From: Vulcanimicrobiota bacterium
GTDB taxonomy: Bacteria > Vulcanimicrobiota > Xenobia > Xenobiales > JADMJV01
Assembly: GCA_019637395.1 (NCBI GenBank)
Contig: JAHBVR010000004.1
Coordinates: 248,001 to 312,000, forward strand
Direction: 5' to 3'
Length of the DNA: 64,000 bases
In this document: positions 1-7,451 of the stretch, one piece after another
How the letters are laid out: each line of letters opens with the position of its first letter
Numbering within the stretch: position 1 is the first letter of the stretch
Program-made: the position numbers and the translations under genes
The notes under the pieces: model-generated
Database searches by the model: none
What the model was told of the DNA's origin: nothing
What the model saw: the letters and a program-made list of their open reading frames with translations, nothing else

Positions 1-43
1 CCGGTAAACGCCGAGTGAACTTATCGGATCGGTTTGAAGGCGT

Positions 44-1651
44 CTAATTTTCCAGCCAGCTACACAGACGAATGCGGTCTTCCAGCTTGAGGACGCTGTT
101 CAGGTCGACTTCCACTGTCGGACCCGTCGGCCCCGAGCTTCCGGGCTGGCCGGGATTCAGATCGGAGCCTGTGTGCGCAGGGTCGCCGAGTAGTCCCTTT
201 TTGATGCGGCGAACGGGCGCGAACGGCACATCAGGGACCGCCCAGGTGCCGGTTTTCGGAGGGAAAACGTTCCCCAGCAGCTCCCCCAGGTCGTCGACTC
301 GGGGGTGTTCATAAGTTTGCGTCCCGGAGGCATCATAGATACGCACATGGTAGCGGCTGGTACCATTCAGCAGATACTTGACGATGCTGACGTAGGCTGA
401 AGGAGGATTCGGGTCTTCGGGTGATTGCGTAGTCCATTTGTCCAGACCCTCGGGGCTCAGCCGGATCCAGAGTACGTTGTCCGGAGGAGCCAGCTGCACC
501 GTAACTTGGCTGCTGGAGGGCAAGGAAACCAGGCGAGAATCCTGGAAACTGGAGTCTTTCTGTGTCACCAGCGTGCCCAGCACGCTCAAGGAGTGGGCTT
601 CAAAAGTCCCGCCCGAGTAGACCAGACCACTCACCTGGGAATGGTCCGGGTTGCTGCCGCGCAGCTTCATGTCGCCCTGGCTGAGCAGTGCCAGGGAATC
701 GCTGCCCTCGAGTTGACTGGCCTGGTTGACTTCCAGCTTGCCGGTGCTGACCACCATGCCCTTGCCGGTGATCTTGCCGCTCACTTCCAGATCTCCATCC
801 ACATAAAGCAGGCCGCCGTCCAGCGCCAGGTCGCCTTGCACGCGCACCAGGCCCTGACCACGAAAAGCGCCGCTCAGAGGGTCGTCCCAGTGATTGGGGC
901 CGGGAGCTACGGTGGCGCTGGCCAGTCCCAGGCGCTGGGGATCGAATTTGTCCATCTGCAGGAGCGGAATGGTTACCGGGTTGCTGCCCACGCGGGTTTC
1001 GCCTTCCACCACGATGGTTTCGGGCTGAACCAGGGAGCGCTGGACCTGCCCGGCCGTCTGCAGGTCTCCGGAAATGTGGGTCCTGGGCCCCAGGGTGACA
1101 TCGTCATTGGCCACCACGTCGGCCGGCTGAAGTTGGAGATTGTCGAGATGATCGGGAGCGGAATCGAGCTTGCCGATCTCCAACCCGTCCGTGCGCAGCT
1201 TGCCGCCGCTGGCCACCGCCCAGGGGAAGGGGGGCACCACCAGCGTGACGGTTACGGTCTGGCGGACTCCCCGGCATGTTCCCACCGAGTAGAGGCGCAC
1301 TCCGTTAGGGGGGACTACCTCGCCCCGAGAGTCCACCACGCTCTGAGGATTCTCCAAATTGTTGCAGGATTCCCCGTCGTCAAAGCTGAGGCGAGCCGTG
1401 CAATCACCCTCCAGGGTCAATTGGAAGGGACGGGTGGCCTGGCCGGGCTGGCCCAACTTGGTGTCGTGGTAGATGCGCTCGATCACCAGGCTGGCCAGCG
1501 AGCGGGCCACGTTCAGAGCGGCGCGGCGCTGCCGGGCGCGCGCTAGCAAAGTATGTTCGGCGATCACACCCCCGGCCAGGGCCAGGCCCAGAGCGGCCAG
1601 CAGGCTGATGACGATCAGCACCGTGCCCAGCGACATGCCGCGCCGCTTCAT
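44..1651 (-). CDS. PilX-like pilus/secretion-associated protein with one N-terminal membrane segment
   Basis: The chosen ATG at 1651 overlaps the stop of the preceding gene (ATGA, 1648-1651) and gives 535 residues. An in-frame open stretch continues further upstream but only over the neighbouring pseudopilin gene. The protein starts MKRRGMSLGTVL and then has a hydrophobic helix, like minor pilins or PilX-type proteins. The middle (about residues 200-400) is a run of short alternating beta motifs rich in Gly, Asp and Val, suggesting a beta-solenoid. A Pro/Gly linker and a short tail end the protein. It is the last gene of a five-gene coupled operon (5178 to 44) with two pseudopilins and a GspF-like membrane protein, so a structural or cargo role in a pilus or type II secretion-like apparatus is inferred. 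No specific family is certain. Confidence 0.72.
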   Translation of the reverse strand: MKRRGMSLGTVLIVISLLAALGLALAGGVIAEHTLLARARQRRAALNVARSLASLVIERIYHDTKLGQPGQATRPFQLTLEGDCTARLSFDDGESCNNLENPQSVVDSRGEVVPPNGVRLYSVGTCRGVRQTVTVTLVVPPFPWAVASGGKLRTDGLEIGKLDSAPDHLDNLQLQPADVVANDDVTLGPRTHISGDLQTAGQVQRSLVQPETIVVEGETRVGSNPVTIPLLQMDKFDPQRLGLASATVAPGPNHWDDPLSGAFRGQGLVRVQGDLALDGGLLYVDGDLEVSGKITGKGMVVSTGKLEVNQASQLEGSDSLALLSQGDMKLRGSNPDHSQVSGLVYSGGTFEAHSLSVLGTLVTQKDSSFQDSRLVSLPSSSQVTVQLAPPDNVLWIRLSPEGLDKWTTQSPEDPNPPSAYVSIVKYLLNGTSRYHVRIYDASGTQTYEHPRVDDLGELLGNVFPPKTGTWAVPDVPFAPVRRIKKGLLGDPAHTGSDLNPGQPGSSGPTGPTVEVDLNSVLKLEDRIRLCSWLEN

Positions 1652-2007
1652 CGATTCAGCCTCTGCACCAGGGTCTCGCGCACCAGCTCGCCTTTTTCCC
1701 ACTGGAGCTGCAGGCGTAACAGCACCAGCAGTTTCGGATCGGAGTCGGCGTAGGCCAGCACCTGGACCTCCCCGCTCACGGGAAGTTCGCGCCAACGAGC
1801 CTGCACCGCTTGAACCTTGCCTACCGGCCAGTTTTCGCAAGCGTAAAGCTCCAATAGCGAGCGGGCGCGCGCATCAAACTCTTCCGCGCGCTGCACGCTG
1901 CGCAGGGTGGTCATGGCGGTAGGAAAGAGGTTGAGCAGGAAAACACTGACGCTGACCAGCAGGGCTAGTGAAACGATCACCTCCACCAACGTCAGACCGC
2001 GCTTCAC
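1648..2007 (-). CDS. Type IV pilin-like / pseudopilin minor subunit
   Basis: A GTG start at 2007 overlaps the upstream stop (GTGA, 2004-2007), giving 119 residues. The N-terminus KRGLTLVEVIVSLALLV is the classic prepilin motif: a short basic leader, Gly, then a hydrophobic helix with Glu at mature position 5. Prepilin peptidase would cleave after Gly4. An upstream ATG giving a 153-residue protein would place the prepilin motif about 35 residues in and is rejected. The C-terminal half is a small globular domain typical of GspI/GspV-type minor pseudopilins. It is translationally coupled on both sides within the pilus-like operon. Confidence 0.85.
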   Translation of the reverse strand: MKRGLTLVEVIVSLALLVSVSVFLLNLFPTAMTTLRSVQRAEEFDARARSLLELYACENWPVGKVQAVQARWRELPVSGEVQVLAYADSDPKLLVLLRLQLQWEKGELVRETLVQRLNR

Positions 2008-2501
2008 AGTCGGGCGTTCCGCATCCACAGGCACAGACTGCGCTGCAGCTGATACTCGTTCTGCAGAATGTAATCCACCCGTACGCAGCCTTGAGGCAGA
2101 CTGCTCCATTCGAAGCGGGCCAGTCCCTGAGCCAAAAGTTGGGTTGCAACAGGTCGATTTAGATCTGGATCGCGTGATTCCCAGCGCAGCAACTTCTGAT
2201 CGCTCCAGCGGTACATGACCCAGACCTCCGACCAGATTTGCTGAGAGGTCTGGTCTACTCCCAGCAACGGCTGCATCGATATGCCCAGGGAAGGCTGCAG
2301 TCGCAGATCGACTTTGGCCACCCGGCTGACATCCTGTTGCAAACGGCGCTCCAGCACCAGGGCCGTTTGATCGAGCTGCATGAGCTGATGGGCTTTGTGG
2401 CTGGGGCGCTGCATGGCTGCTCCCAGGTAGGCCAGCAGACCTGCCAGCAGGAGCATCAAACTGGCGCTGATCAGGGTTTCCAGCAGAGTGAAGGCTTTCA
2501 T
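2004..2501 (-). CDS. Type IV pilin-like / GspJ-like pseudopilin
   Basis: The ATG at 2501 overlaps the stop of the GspF-like gene (ATGA), giving 165 residues. The leader is very short (MKA) followed by FTLLETLISASLMLLLAG, a type III prepilin signal with Glu5 of the mature protein. The cleavage site here is Ala-Phe rather than Gly-Phe, which some minor pseudopilins tolerate. The rest is a beta-rich globular domain with a Cys pair near the C-terminus. Length and order (J-like next to I-like) match minor pseudopilins that form the tip of a pseudopilus. Its substrate and whether it serves secretion, motility or DNA uptake cannot be told. Confidence 0.82.
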   Translation of the reverse strand: MKAFTLLETLISASLMLLLAGLLAYLGAAMQRPSHKAHQLMQLDQTALVLERRLQQDVSRVAKVDLRLQPSLGISMQPLLGVDQTSQQIWSEVWVMYRWSDQKLLRWESRDPDLNRPVATQLLAQGLARFEWSSLPQGCVRVDYILQNEYQLQRSLCLWMRNARL

Positions 2502-3946
2502 AGCTGATCGAGCATTCCCATGGTGGGCAATAGTGTGCCCACCAATACTAGAGCCACCAGTAGGCCGGCTCCCCCCAGCAAGATGGGTTCCAGCATTTTG
2601 CTCCAACCATCCAGGGCCGAATCGAAGTCGAGCCTGGCCATCTTGCCCGCGTGACGCAGCATGGCTGGAACGGTTCCCGTTTCTTCTCCCACTCGAATGG
2701 TTTCCACCACCAGGGGCGGGAGTCCGCCTTCCAATCGTAGAGCTTCAGCCAGGGTGGCGCCCCCCAGCACCAGATTGATGACCCGATCTGGATGTAGATC
2801 GGGATTTTGCGCCGCCTGTCCGGCCTGGCTGAGGGCTTCGGGCAGGGGAAGACCCGCTTCATAAATCAGTGCCAAAGTTTCGCAGAACTTCCAGGTGGAA
2901 CTGCTGCGCAACAGGCCACCGAGAGCCGGCGCCCGGAACCATAGGCGTTGAGGGACTTTTTTCAGAAGCCAGGCCACCGGTAGCAGCAACCACACCAGAT
3001 AGGGCGCCAGCATGAGCAGTCGGGTCAGCAGCGGCAGAGCCTGGCCGGAACGCTGCAAAATCTCGAGCTGGCCGCCGAGCACCGAGGGAATCAGCCAGCT
3101 CAGCATGATCAGCGCCAGCAGGCCCACCACGGCCGGGTAGACCAGCGCCGCCGCCAGGCGCTGGCGATGCTCCTGGAGCTGGTCTTCATGATCGGCCAAC
3201 CGGCGCAGTACCACCACCAGCGCGCCCGAGAGCTCTCCGGCTTTGACCAACTGCACCTGGGATTTGCTGAAAGCACCGCTGGCCGCGAAAGCCCGATGCA
3301 GAGCCGCTCCCTCTTCCACCTGGCGGCACAAATGTTCCAGGATCTGGGGCTGGGCACTGGTTTTCATCAAAACATGCAGAGCTCGTAGCAACGGCAGTCC
3401 GGCTTCCAACATCACGGCCAGGCTGCGCAACCAGAGGGCGCGTTCCGGCGCCTTCCGCGGCTGGGCCACCTCCGCCTCGAGCTTCTTTTCCGGCTGCCGG
3501 AAAGTGCGCGGCACTTGCTCCTGCGACTGGCCGGTGACGCTTCCAAAGATCTCCTCTTCGAGACGCCGGGCCAGCCGCTGCGCCGCCGTGACGTTCTTGG
3601 GGGAAAAGAAATTGGAGCGGCGGGTGCAGTCGGCATAGAGGACCCCAGCCAGTTGGCCCCCCGGGTTCCACCAGGGCAAACAGGCGCAAGACTGCAGGCC
3701 GCCCATCATGACACTCAGCCTCTGGTTGAGACTGGTTTCCTGCACGTCGGCTTCGATGCGCGCCAACCCGGAGCGGGCCACCTCTTCGATCAACGAGAGG
3801 CTGATGGAGGCCTCCTGCAGGCGCGTAATGCTGATGCCCAGCGCGGCCCGGCTCCTCCATTCTCCGTTTTCCCGCTCGAGCACTACCACCCGCTCCGCCT
3901 GCAACTCCTGGCGCAGGCTTGCGGCGGCCTGTTCGTAGGGCGTCAC
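2498..3946 (-). CDS. GAF domain fused to type II secretion F / PilC-like inner-membrane platform protein
   Basis: 482 residues; its ATG overlaps the kinase stop by ATGA. Residues about 1-135 read as a GAF-type sensor domain (segments ALGISITRLQEASISLSLI and LAGVLYADCTR are typical of GAF). After a charged linker, residues about 165-480 are two T2SSF repeats with three long membrane helices, ending in the family-typical helix at the extreme C-terminus. GspF/PilC proteins form the inner-membrane base on which the extension ATPase turns. A GAF domain on this subunit is unusual and suggests signal-controlled assembly, together with the adjacent kinase. No ATPase, secretin or prepilin peptidase lies in the window, so other components must be elsewhere. 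Confidence 0.85.
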   Translation of the reverse strand: MTPYEQAAASLRQELQAERVVVLERENGEWRSRAALGISITRLQEASISLSLIEEVARSGLARIEADVQETSLNQRLSVMMGGLQSCACLPWWNPGGQLAGVLYADCTRRSNFFSPKNVTAAQRLARRLEEEIFGSVTGQSQEQVPRTFRQPEKKLEAEVAQPRKAPERALWLRSLAVMLEAGLPLLRALHVLMKTSAQPQILEHLCRQVEEGAALHRAFAASGAFSKSQVQLVKAGELSGALVVVLRRLADHEDQLQEHRQRLAAALVYPAVVGLLALIMLSWLIPSVLGGQLEILQRSGQALPLLTRLLMLAPYLVWLLLPVAWLLKKVPQRLWFRAPALGGLLRSSSTWKFCETLALIYEAGLPLPEALSQAGQAAQNPDLHPDRVINLVLGGATLAEALRLEGGLPPLVVETIRVGEETGTVPAMLRHAGKMARLDFDSALDGWSKMLEPILLGGAGLLVALVLVGTLLPTMGMLDQL

Positions 3947-5178
3947 GACTGCAGGTGAAGGCGAAGCTGCTCGCTCGCCTCCACCAGACTGGGGTAACGC
4001 CGGGCCGGATCTTTGGCCATCATCTGGTAGAGTACTTCGTCAAGTCCGGCAAGGTCAGGACGGAAGTCACTCAGGCGGGGCGGGGCGGTCTGCAGGTGGC
4101 TGTAGATTAACTGCACCACGTCAGGATCTTGAAAGGGCGGACGCCCGCTGAGGATCTCGAAAATCATAGCTCCCAGCGCATACTGGTCGGTGGCTGGATG
4201 CAGGTTGCCGCCCTCGATTTGTTCCGGAGCCATGTAGAGGGGCGTTCCCATGATGGTGCCGGTGGCCGTAAGTTTTTGCGAGTCTGTGCTTTTGGCCAGG
4301 CCGAAGTCCATGACTTTGAGCTTCGGGCTGAACATGATGTTCTCCGGCTTGAGATCGCGGTGCACCACGCCGTTCTGGTGAGCGTAGGCAACCGCTCCCA
4401 GCAAGGGTTCCAGAATGCTCCAGGCTTCGGCGGCCGGCAACTGGCGGTCACGCAGAACCTCGCGCAACGTCGGTCCTTCGATCAGTTCCAGTACCAGGTA
4501 GAGCATTTGCTGGTGGTGGCCGTAATCCAACAGCGTCACGATGTGAGCGTGGCGCAGATTGCGGCAGATGTCGATTTCGCGGCGAAAGCGCTCCCATTCC
4601 TGGGCGTCTGGAGCGCGGATGACCTTGACGGCTACCGACTGGGATTTGTCCAGCGTGTCCGCCGGGACACCCCGGTAGACGGTGGCCATGCCACCTTTGC
4701 CCACCACTTCCGTGAGCAGGTACCGGCCGACCGTTTCCATGAGCAGCGAATCTTCCGGGCCGCCCTCTTTCATGAGACTGGCGCGTTGCAATTGCCGTTG
4801 CACCAGGCTTTGTCGTCGTCGGGCCAGGATGGCCAGCCCCAGGGCCGCCAGGCCGGCTACGGAGAGTTCGGCGGGGTGGGTTTTACACCAGTAAGCCAGG
4901 GCCGTCCACCGGCTCTTGGGCTCGAGGCGAAAGATCTTTCCCTGAAGAGCTGTTAGCTTATTGACCGGGACGTAGACGGGTTCAGGCCGGTAGCCCTCCA
5001 GAATCAAGGTCAATTCCGTCGTCTTCCCGTCCAGGCGGCAGGGCTTGCCGGTCTGGCCCACGGCGTTGCCCGTATAGTCATAAATAGTGGCTCCCTCCGG
5101 CTCGGAGTGCAGGGTCACCGTGATCGGATCGGCCCAGGCCAGACAGCCAAGGAGCAACAGGAGCAGCCATGTCTTCAC
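3943..5178 (-). CDS. PEGA-domain transmembrane Ser/Thr protein kinase
   Basis: 411 residues from a GTG start with no strong ribosome-binding site. Residues 1-16 are a signal peptide, 17-88 a PEGA domain (SEPEGATIYDYTGNAVGQTG), about 105-120 a membrane helix, and 150-408 a Hanks-type kinase domain. The kinase keeps the glycine loop GKGGMATVYRG (160-170), VAVK with Lys185, HRDLKPEN (273-280), DFG (291-293) and the APE motif. Topology is the reverse of PknB: sensor outside at the N-terminus, kinase inside at the C-terminus. It heads the pseudopilin operon, so it may regulate the apparatus by phosphorylation; that is inference. The start lies only 21 nt beyond a bidirectional terminator. Confidence 0.9.
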   Translation of the reverse strand: MKTWLLLLLLGCLAWADPITVTLHSEPEGATIYDYTGNAVGQTGKPCRLDGKTTELTLILEGYRPEPVYVPVNKLTALQGKIFRLEPKSRWTALAYWCKTHPAELSVAGLAALGLAILARRRQSLVQRQLQRASLMKEGGPEDSLLMETVGRYLLTEVVGKGGMATVYRGVPADTLDKSQSVAVKVIRAPDAQEWERFRREIDICRNLRHAHIVTLLDYGHHQQMLYLVLELIEGPTLREVLRDRQLPAAEAWSILEPLLGAVAYAHQNGVVHRDLKPENIMFSPKLKVMDFGLAKSTDSQKLTATGTIMGTPLYMAPEQIEGGNLHPATDQYALGAMIFEILSGRPPFQDPDVVQLIYSHLQTAPPRLSDFRPDLAGLDEVLYQMMAKDPARRYPSLVEASEQLRLHLQS

Positions 5179-5198
5179 CGGGTGGTTTTCCAGCCAAG

Positions 5199-5233
5199 AA
5201 AAAAAGGACCCGCTATACGGCGGGTCCTTTTTT
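5199..5233. terminator. Bidirectional intrinsic terminator
   Basis: A perfect 8-bp stem, GGACCCGC (5206-5213) with GCGGGTCC (5220-5227) around a 6-nt loop, is flanked by an A7 run on the left and a T6 run on the right. It can stop transcription in either direction. It serves the leftward gene ending at 5240. The kinase start at 5178 is only 21 nt past it, so the pilus operon is either fed by read-through or has a promoter overlapping this element. Confidence 0.88.
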
Positions 5234-5239
5234 CGACGA

Positions 5240-6958
5240 TTACGAGTTACGGCAGGCGTTCAGGTCGGCTTGCAGCTTGTCGTGGGTGGCGTCGGCCTGG
5301 TGGTGTTCGGCGTTCAGGTTGTCCTTCTGGTTGCTCAGATCGCGAATGGCGCTGTTGAGGTTGTTGACGCGATCCTGATTCCTGCGGACTTCCTGACGAG
5401 CCGAGTTGAGCTGGCTTTGAGCGGACGACAGCTGGCTGGCGGCATTGCCCTTCTCGTTGTTGGCCTGGTTAGCGTCCTGCTGGGCGCGGTCGCGCTCTTG
5501 TTGGGCGTAACGCAGGTCGTTTTGCAGGCCGGGCTTTTGAGCGTTGACCTGCTGGTTGGTCTGCTCCTGAATCCGCGAGTCAATCGAGTTTTTGCGGTTG
5601 TTCAGGTCGGTTTCCTTGGCGTTCAGCTCGCCCTGCAGACCGTCGTAGCGTTGCTCGACGGGCACACGGTCCTTGGCGAACTTGGCGTCGGATTCCCTGG
5701 TGATCTGAGTATCCAGCCCGGCCTCTTTGGTTTTGAGCTGACTTTCGAATTGTTTGAGTTCCTTGTCTTTGGTCTCCAGACGCGCGTTCCAATTGACCAG
5801 GCTTTCACCGGTCTGAGCGTCGGGCTTGGAGGCCTTGTCCTTGTATTGGGCCTGGCCACCGGCCTCGATTTTTCCGTTGATTTCGTCGAGGCGACCCTTG
5901 ACGTCGGCTTCGGCGGCGGCGATGCCGGCTTCCCGTTCATCCAGCTTCTTGGTTTCGCCGCGGTAGAATTCACGTTTGCTGAGGGCATCGGCCTTAAGGC
6001 TGTCTTCGCGGGCGTCCAGCGCCGCCTTTTTCTCTTCCAGGCGTTTGCCTTTGGCGTTCTGCGATTCATGGTCGCCTTGCGCCATTCCCAGCAGTTTGCC
6101 GCCGGTGTGATCCCAAAGTTTCTTGGAGGCTTTGGCGGCGGTGAAACCACCCAGTCCGCCAACCGCCGCGAAGAGCGCGCCGCCGATGATGCCGCCAGCC
6201 ACGCCGGCCGCGCCGATAGTGGAAAGACTGACGTTGCTGGCCAGCAGACCATTGACCAGGCTACCGGCCGAGGCGACCGAGGCGCCCAGTGTGAAACCGC
6301 CGACCGCGCCGCTGAGCATACCGACGCCGCCCAACACCGAGGAGTAAAGTTTCATTCCGCCGCTCATGTTGTTGAGGTCGGTGAAGTTGGTCTTGAGGAT
6401 GTTGGGTTTTTCTTCCTTCTGGATGCGCGGCGGGCCGTCGCCGCCGGCGGCGCTTTCCGCTTTGGCCCAGACTCCTTGCACCGCGCCGACGGCGGCGCCG
6501 GGGACGAAGCCGGCCGCCTTGCCTACCGCGTTGCCAATTCCGTTACCCACTTGCCAGGCGCCGGCCGCGCCGCTGATGCCGCCGATAACCATACCGGCCT
6601 TGGCCATCACACCGGCGGTGGCAAAGGTGCGGCCGACGAAGTCGAGCGCGCCATGCGAGGTGACCGCGCTGAGCACCGGTCCGAAGCCCGCGCCGGTCAG
6701 AGTGCCGACGATGGCGCCGCCGAGCACGCCGGCGTAGAGGGCACCGGTCACGGTAGCCAGTCCAGCAGCACCACCCACCACGGTTCCAGTGGCGTTACCC
6801 CAGGCGATACCCGTGCGGATCGCGGTCTGACCAACGGTCGGCTTAAAACCATCCTGAGGTCCGGGCGGAGGCGGAGTGTCGCCGTTGGGCTTGGGAGCCT
6901 CATTTTTGTTCAGAGTGGTGATCGGGGCCTGGAAATTATTCACTGACTGGAGTTTCAT
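5240..6958 (-). CDS. Glycine-zipper and coiled-coil protein of unknown function
   Basis: 572 residues, ATG preceded by GAAGGA about 11 nt upstream. Residues 1-45 are polar and Pro-rich. Residues 45-275 are several Gly/Ala-rich hydrophobic stretches (for example VVGGAAGLATVTGALYAGV, GGIIGGALFAAVGGLGG) that look like glycine-zipper membrane-inserting segments. Residues about 300-560 are an almost uninterrupted charged coiled coil rich in Lys, Glu, Gln and Asn. There is no Sec signal peptide. The start (MKLQSVNNFQAPIT) resembles the starts of two other small proteins in this window (39262 and 43536). The combination of hydrophobic hairpins and coiled coil recalls translocator or pore-forming proteins, but I recognise no family and assign no function. 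Confidence 0.7.
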   Translation of the reverse strand: MKLQSVNNFQAPITTLNKNEAPKPNGDTPPPPGPQDGFKPTVGQTAIRTGIAWGNATGTVVGGAAGLATVTGALYAGVLGGAIVGTLTGAGFGPVLSAVTSHGALDFVGRTFATAGVMAKAGMVIGGISGAAGAWQVGNGIGNAVGKAAGFVPGAAVGAVQGVWAKAESAAGGDGPPRIQKEEKPNILKTNFTDLNNMSGGMKLYSSVLGGVGMLSGAVGGFTLGASVASAGSLVNGLLASNVSLSTIGAAGVAGGIIGGALFAAVGGLGGFTAAKASKKLWDHTGGKLLGMAQGDHESQNAKGKRLEEKKAALDAREDSLKADALSKREFYRGETKKLDEREAGIAAAEADVKGRLDEINGKIEAGGQAQYKDKASKPDAQTGESLVNWNARLETKDKELKQFESQLKTKEAGLDTQITRESDAKFAKDRVPVEQRYDGLQGELNAKETDLNNRKNSIDSRIQEQTNQQVNAQKPGLQNDLRYAQQERDRAQQDANQANNEKGNAASQLSSAQSQLNSARQEVRRNQDRVNNLNSAIRDLSNQKDNLNAEHHQADATHDKLQADLNACRNS

Positions 6959-7038
6959 CGTCCTATCCTTCTTTCAAGGGTCCTGTGGGTTGTATGGATA
7001 CTACAAGGGGTGACTGAAAGAACCCTGAAACCTCCCTG

Positions 7039-7057
7039 AGGGGGACGCAGTCCCCCC
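7039..7057 (+). other. Hairpin in the leader of the 7088 gene
   Basis: AGGGGGAC (7039-7046) and GTCCCCCT (7050-7057) form an 8-bp GC-rich stem with a 3-nt loop. No T run follows, so it is not a standard terminator. It lies 31 nt before the start codon and just upstream of the AAAGGAG ribosome-binding site, so it could affect translation or mRNA stability. Confidence 0.45.
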
Positions 7058-7087
7058 TAGAACCTTGGATTTAAAGGAGCGCTCGCT

Positions 7088-7447
7088 ATGGCAGACCCGC
7101 ACAAACCTCCGTCTCGTAAGGAAGTAGAAGATTCCGGCGCAGCCGACTGGGTGCAAAAAGCTATGGACAAACATGAGGCCAAGCAGGCCAAACTGGGTTC
7201 GATCTTCGGTGAGTCGCAAAAGGAGCTGCGCATGGAAAAAGATGCTCTGGCCAGCGCCTGGAACAAAGCGGCCGAGGAAGAAGTCGACAGGGGCCCCGAC
7301 CTCTTCGCCGCCGAGCGTAGCCAGGGCGCCGCCGAAAAGAAGAAGCTGGCCAGCGTCTGGGATCAAGACCGGGCCGCCCGCGAAGCCGAAGAAGCCCAGT
7401 TGAGGAATATGTTCGGCGGCGGACCCCCAAAGAAGAGAAACCGGTAG
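7088..7447 (+). CDS. Small charged helical protein, unknown
   Basis: 119 residues with ATG at 7088 and a good ribosome-binding site (AAAGGAG, 7074-7080). It is very hydrophilic and Lys/Glu/Ala-rich with two related helical units: LGSIFGESQKELRMEKDALASAW (about 39-60) and a later AAEKKKLASVWDQDRAAREA block. There is no membrane segment, cysteine or known motif. It sits alone between divergent and convergent genes, ending 4 nt before the end of the radical SAM gene. Coding is supported by the ribosome-binding site and ordered composition; function is unknown. Confidence 0.65.
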   Translation: MADPHKPPSRKEVEDSGAADWVQKAMDKHEAKQAKLGSIFGESQKELRMEKDALASAWNKAAEEEVDRGPDLFAAERSQGAAEKKKLASVWDQDRAAREAEEAQLRNMFGGGPPKKRNR

Positions 7448-7451
7448 TTTC

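Noticed and set aside
5087-6946. Long plus-strand open frame opposite the coiled-coil gene
   Set aside because: Composition is Val/Gly/Leu-rich shadow of the Lys/Glu/Gln coding on the other strand; no ribosome-binding site, and the minus gene has a good start and terminator.
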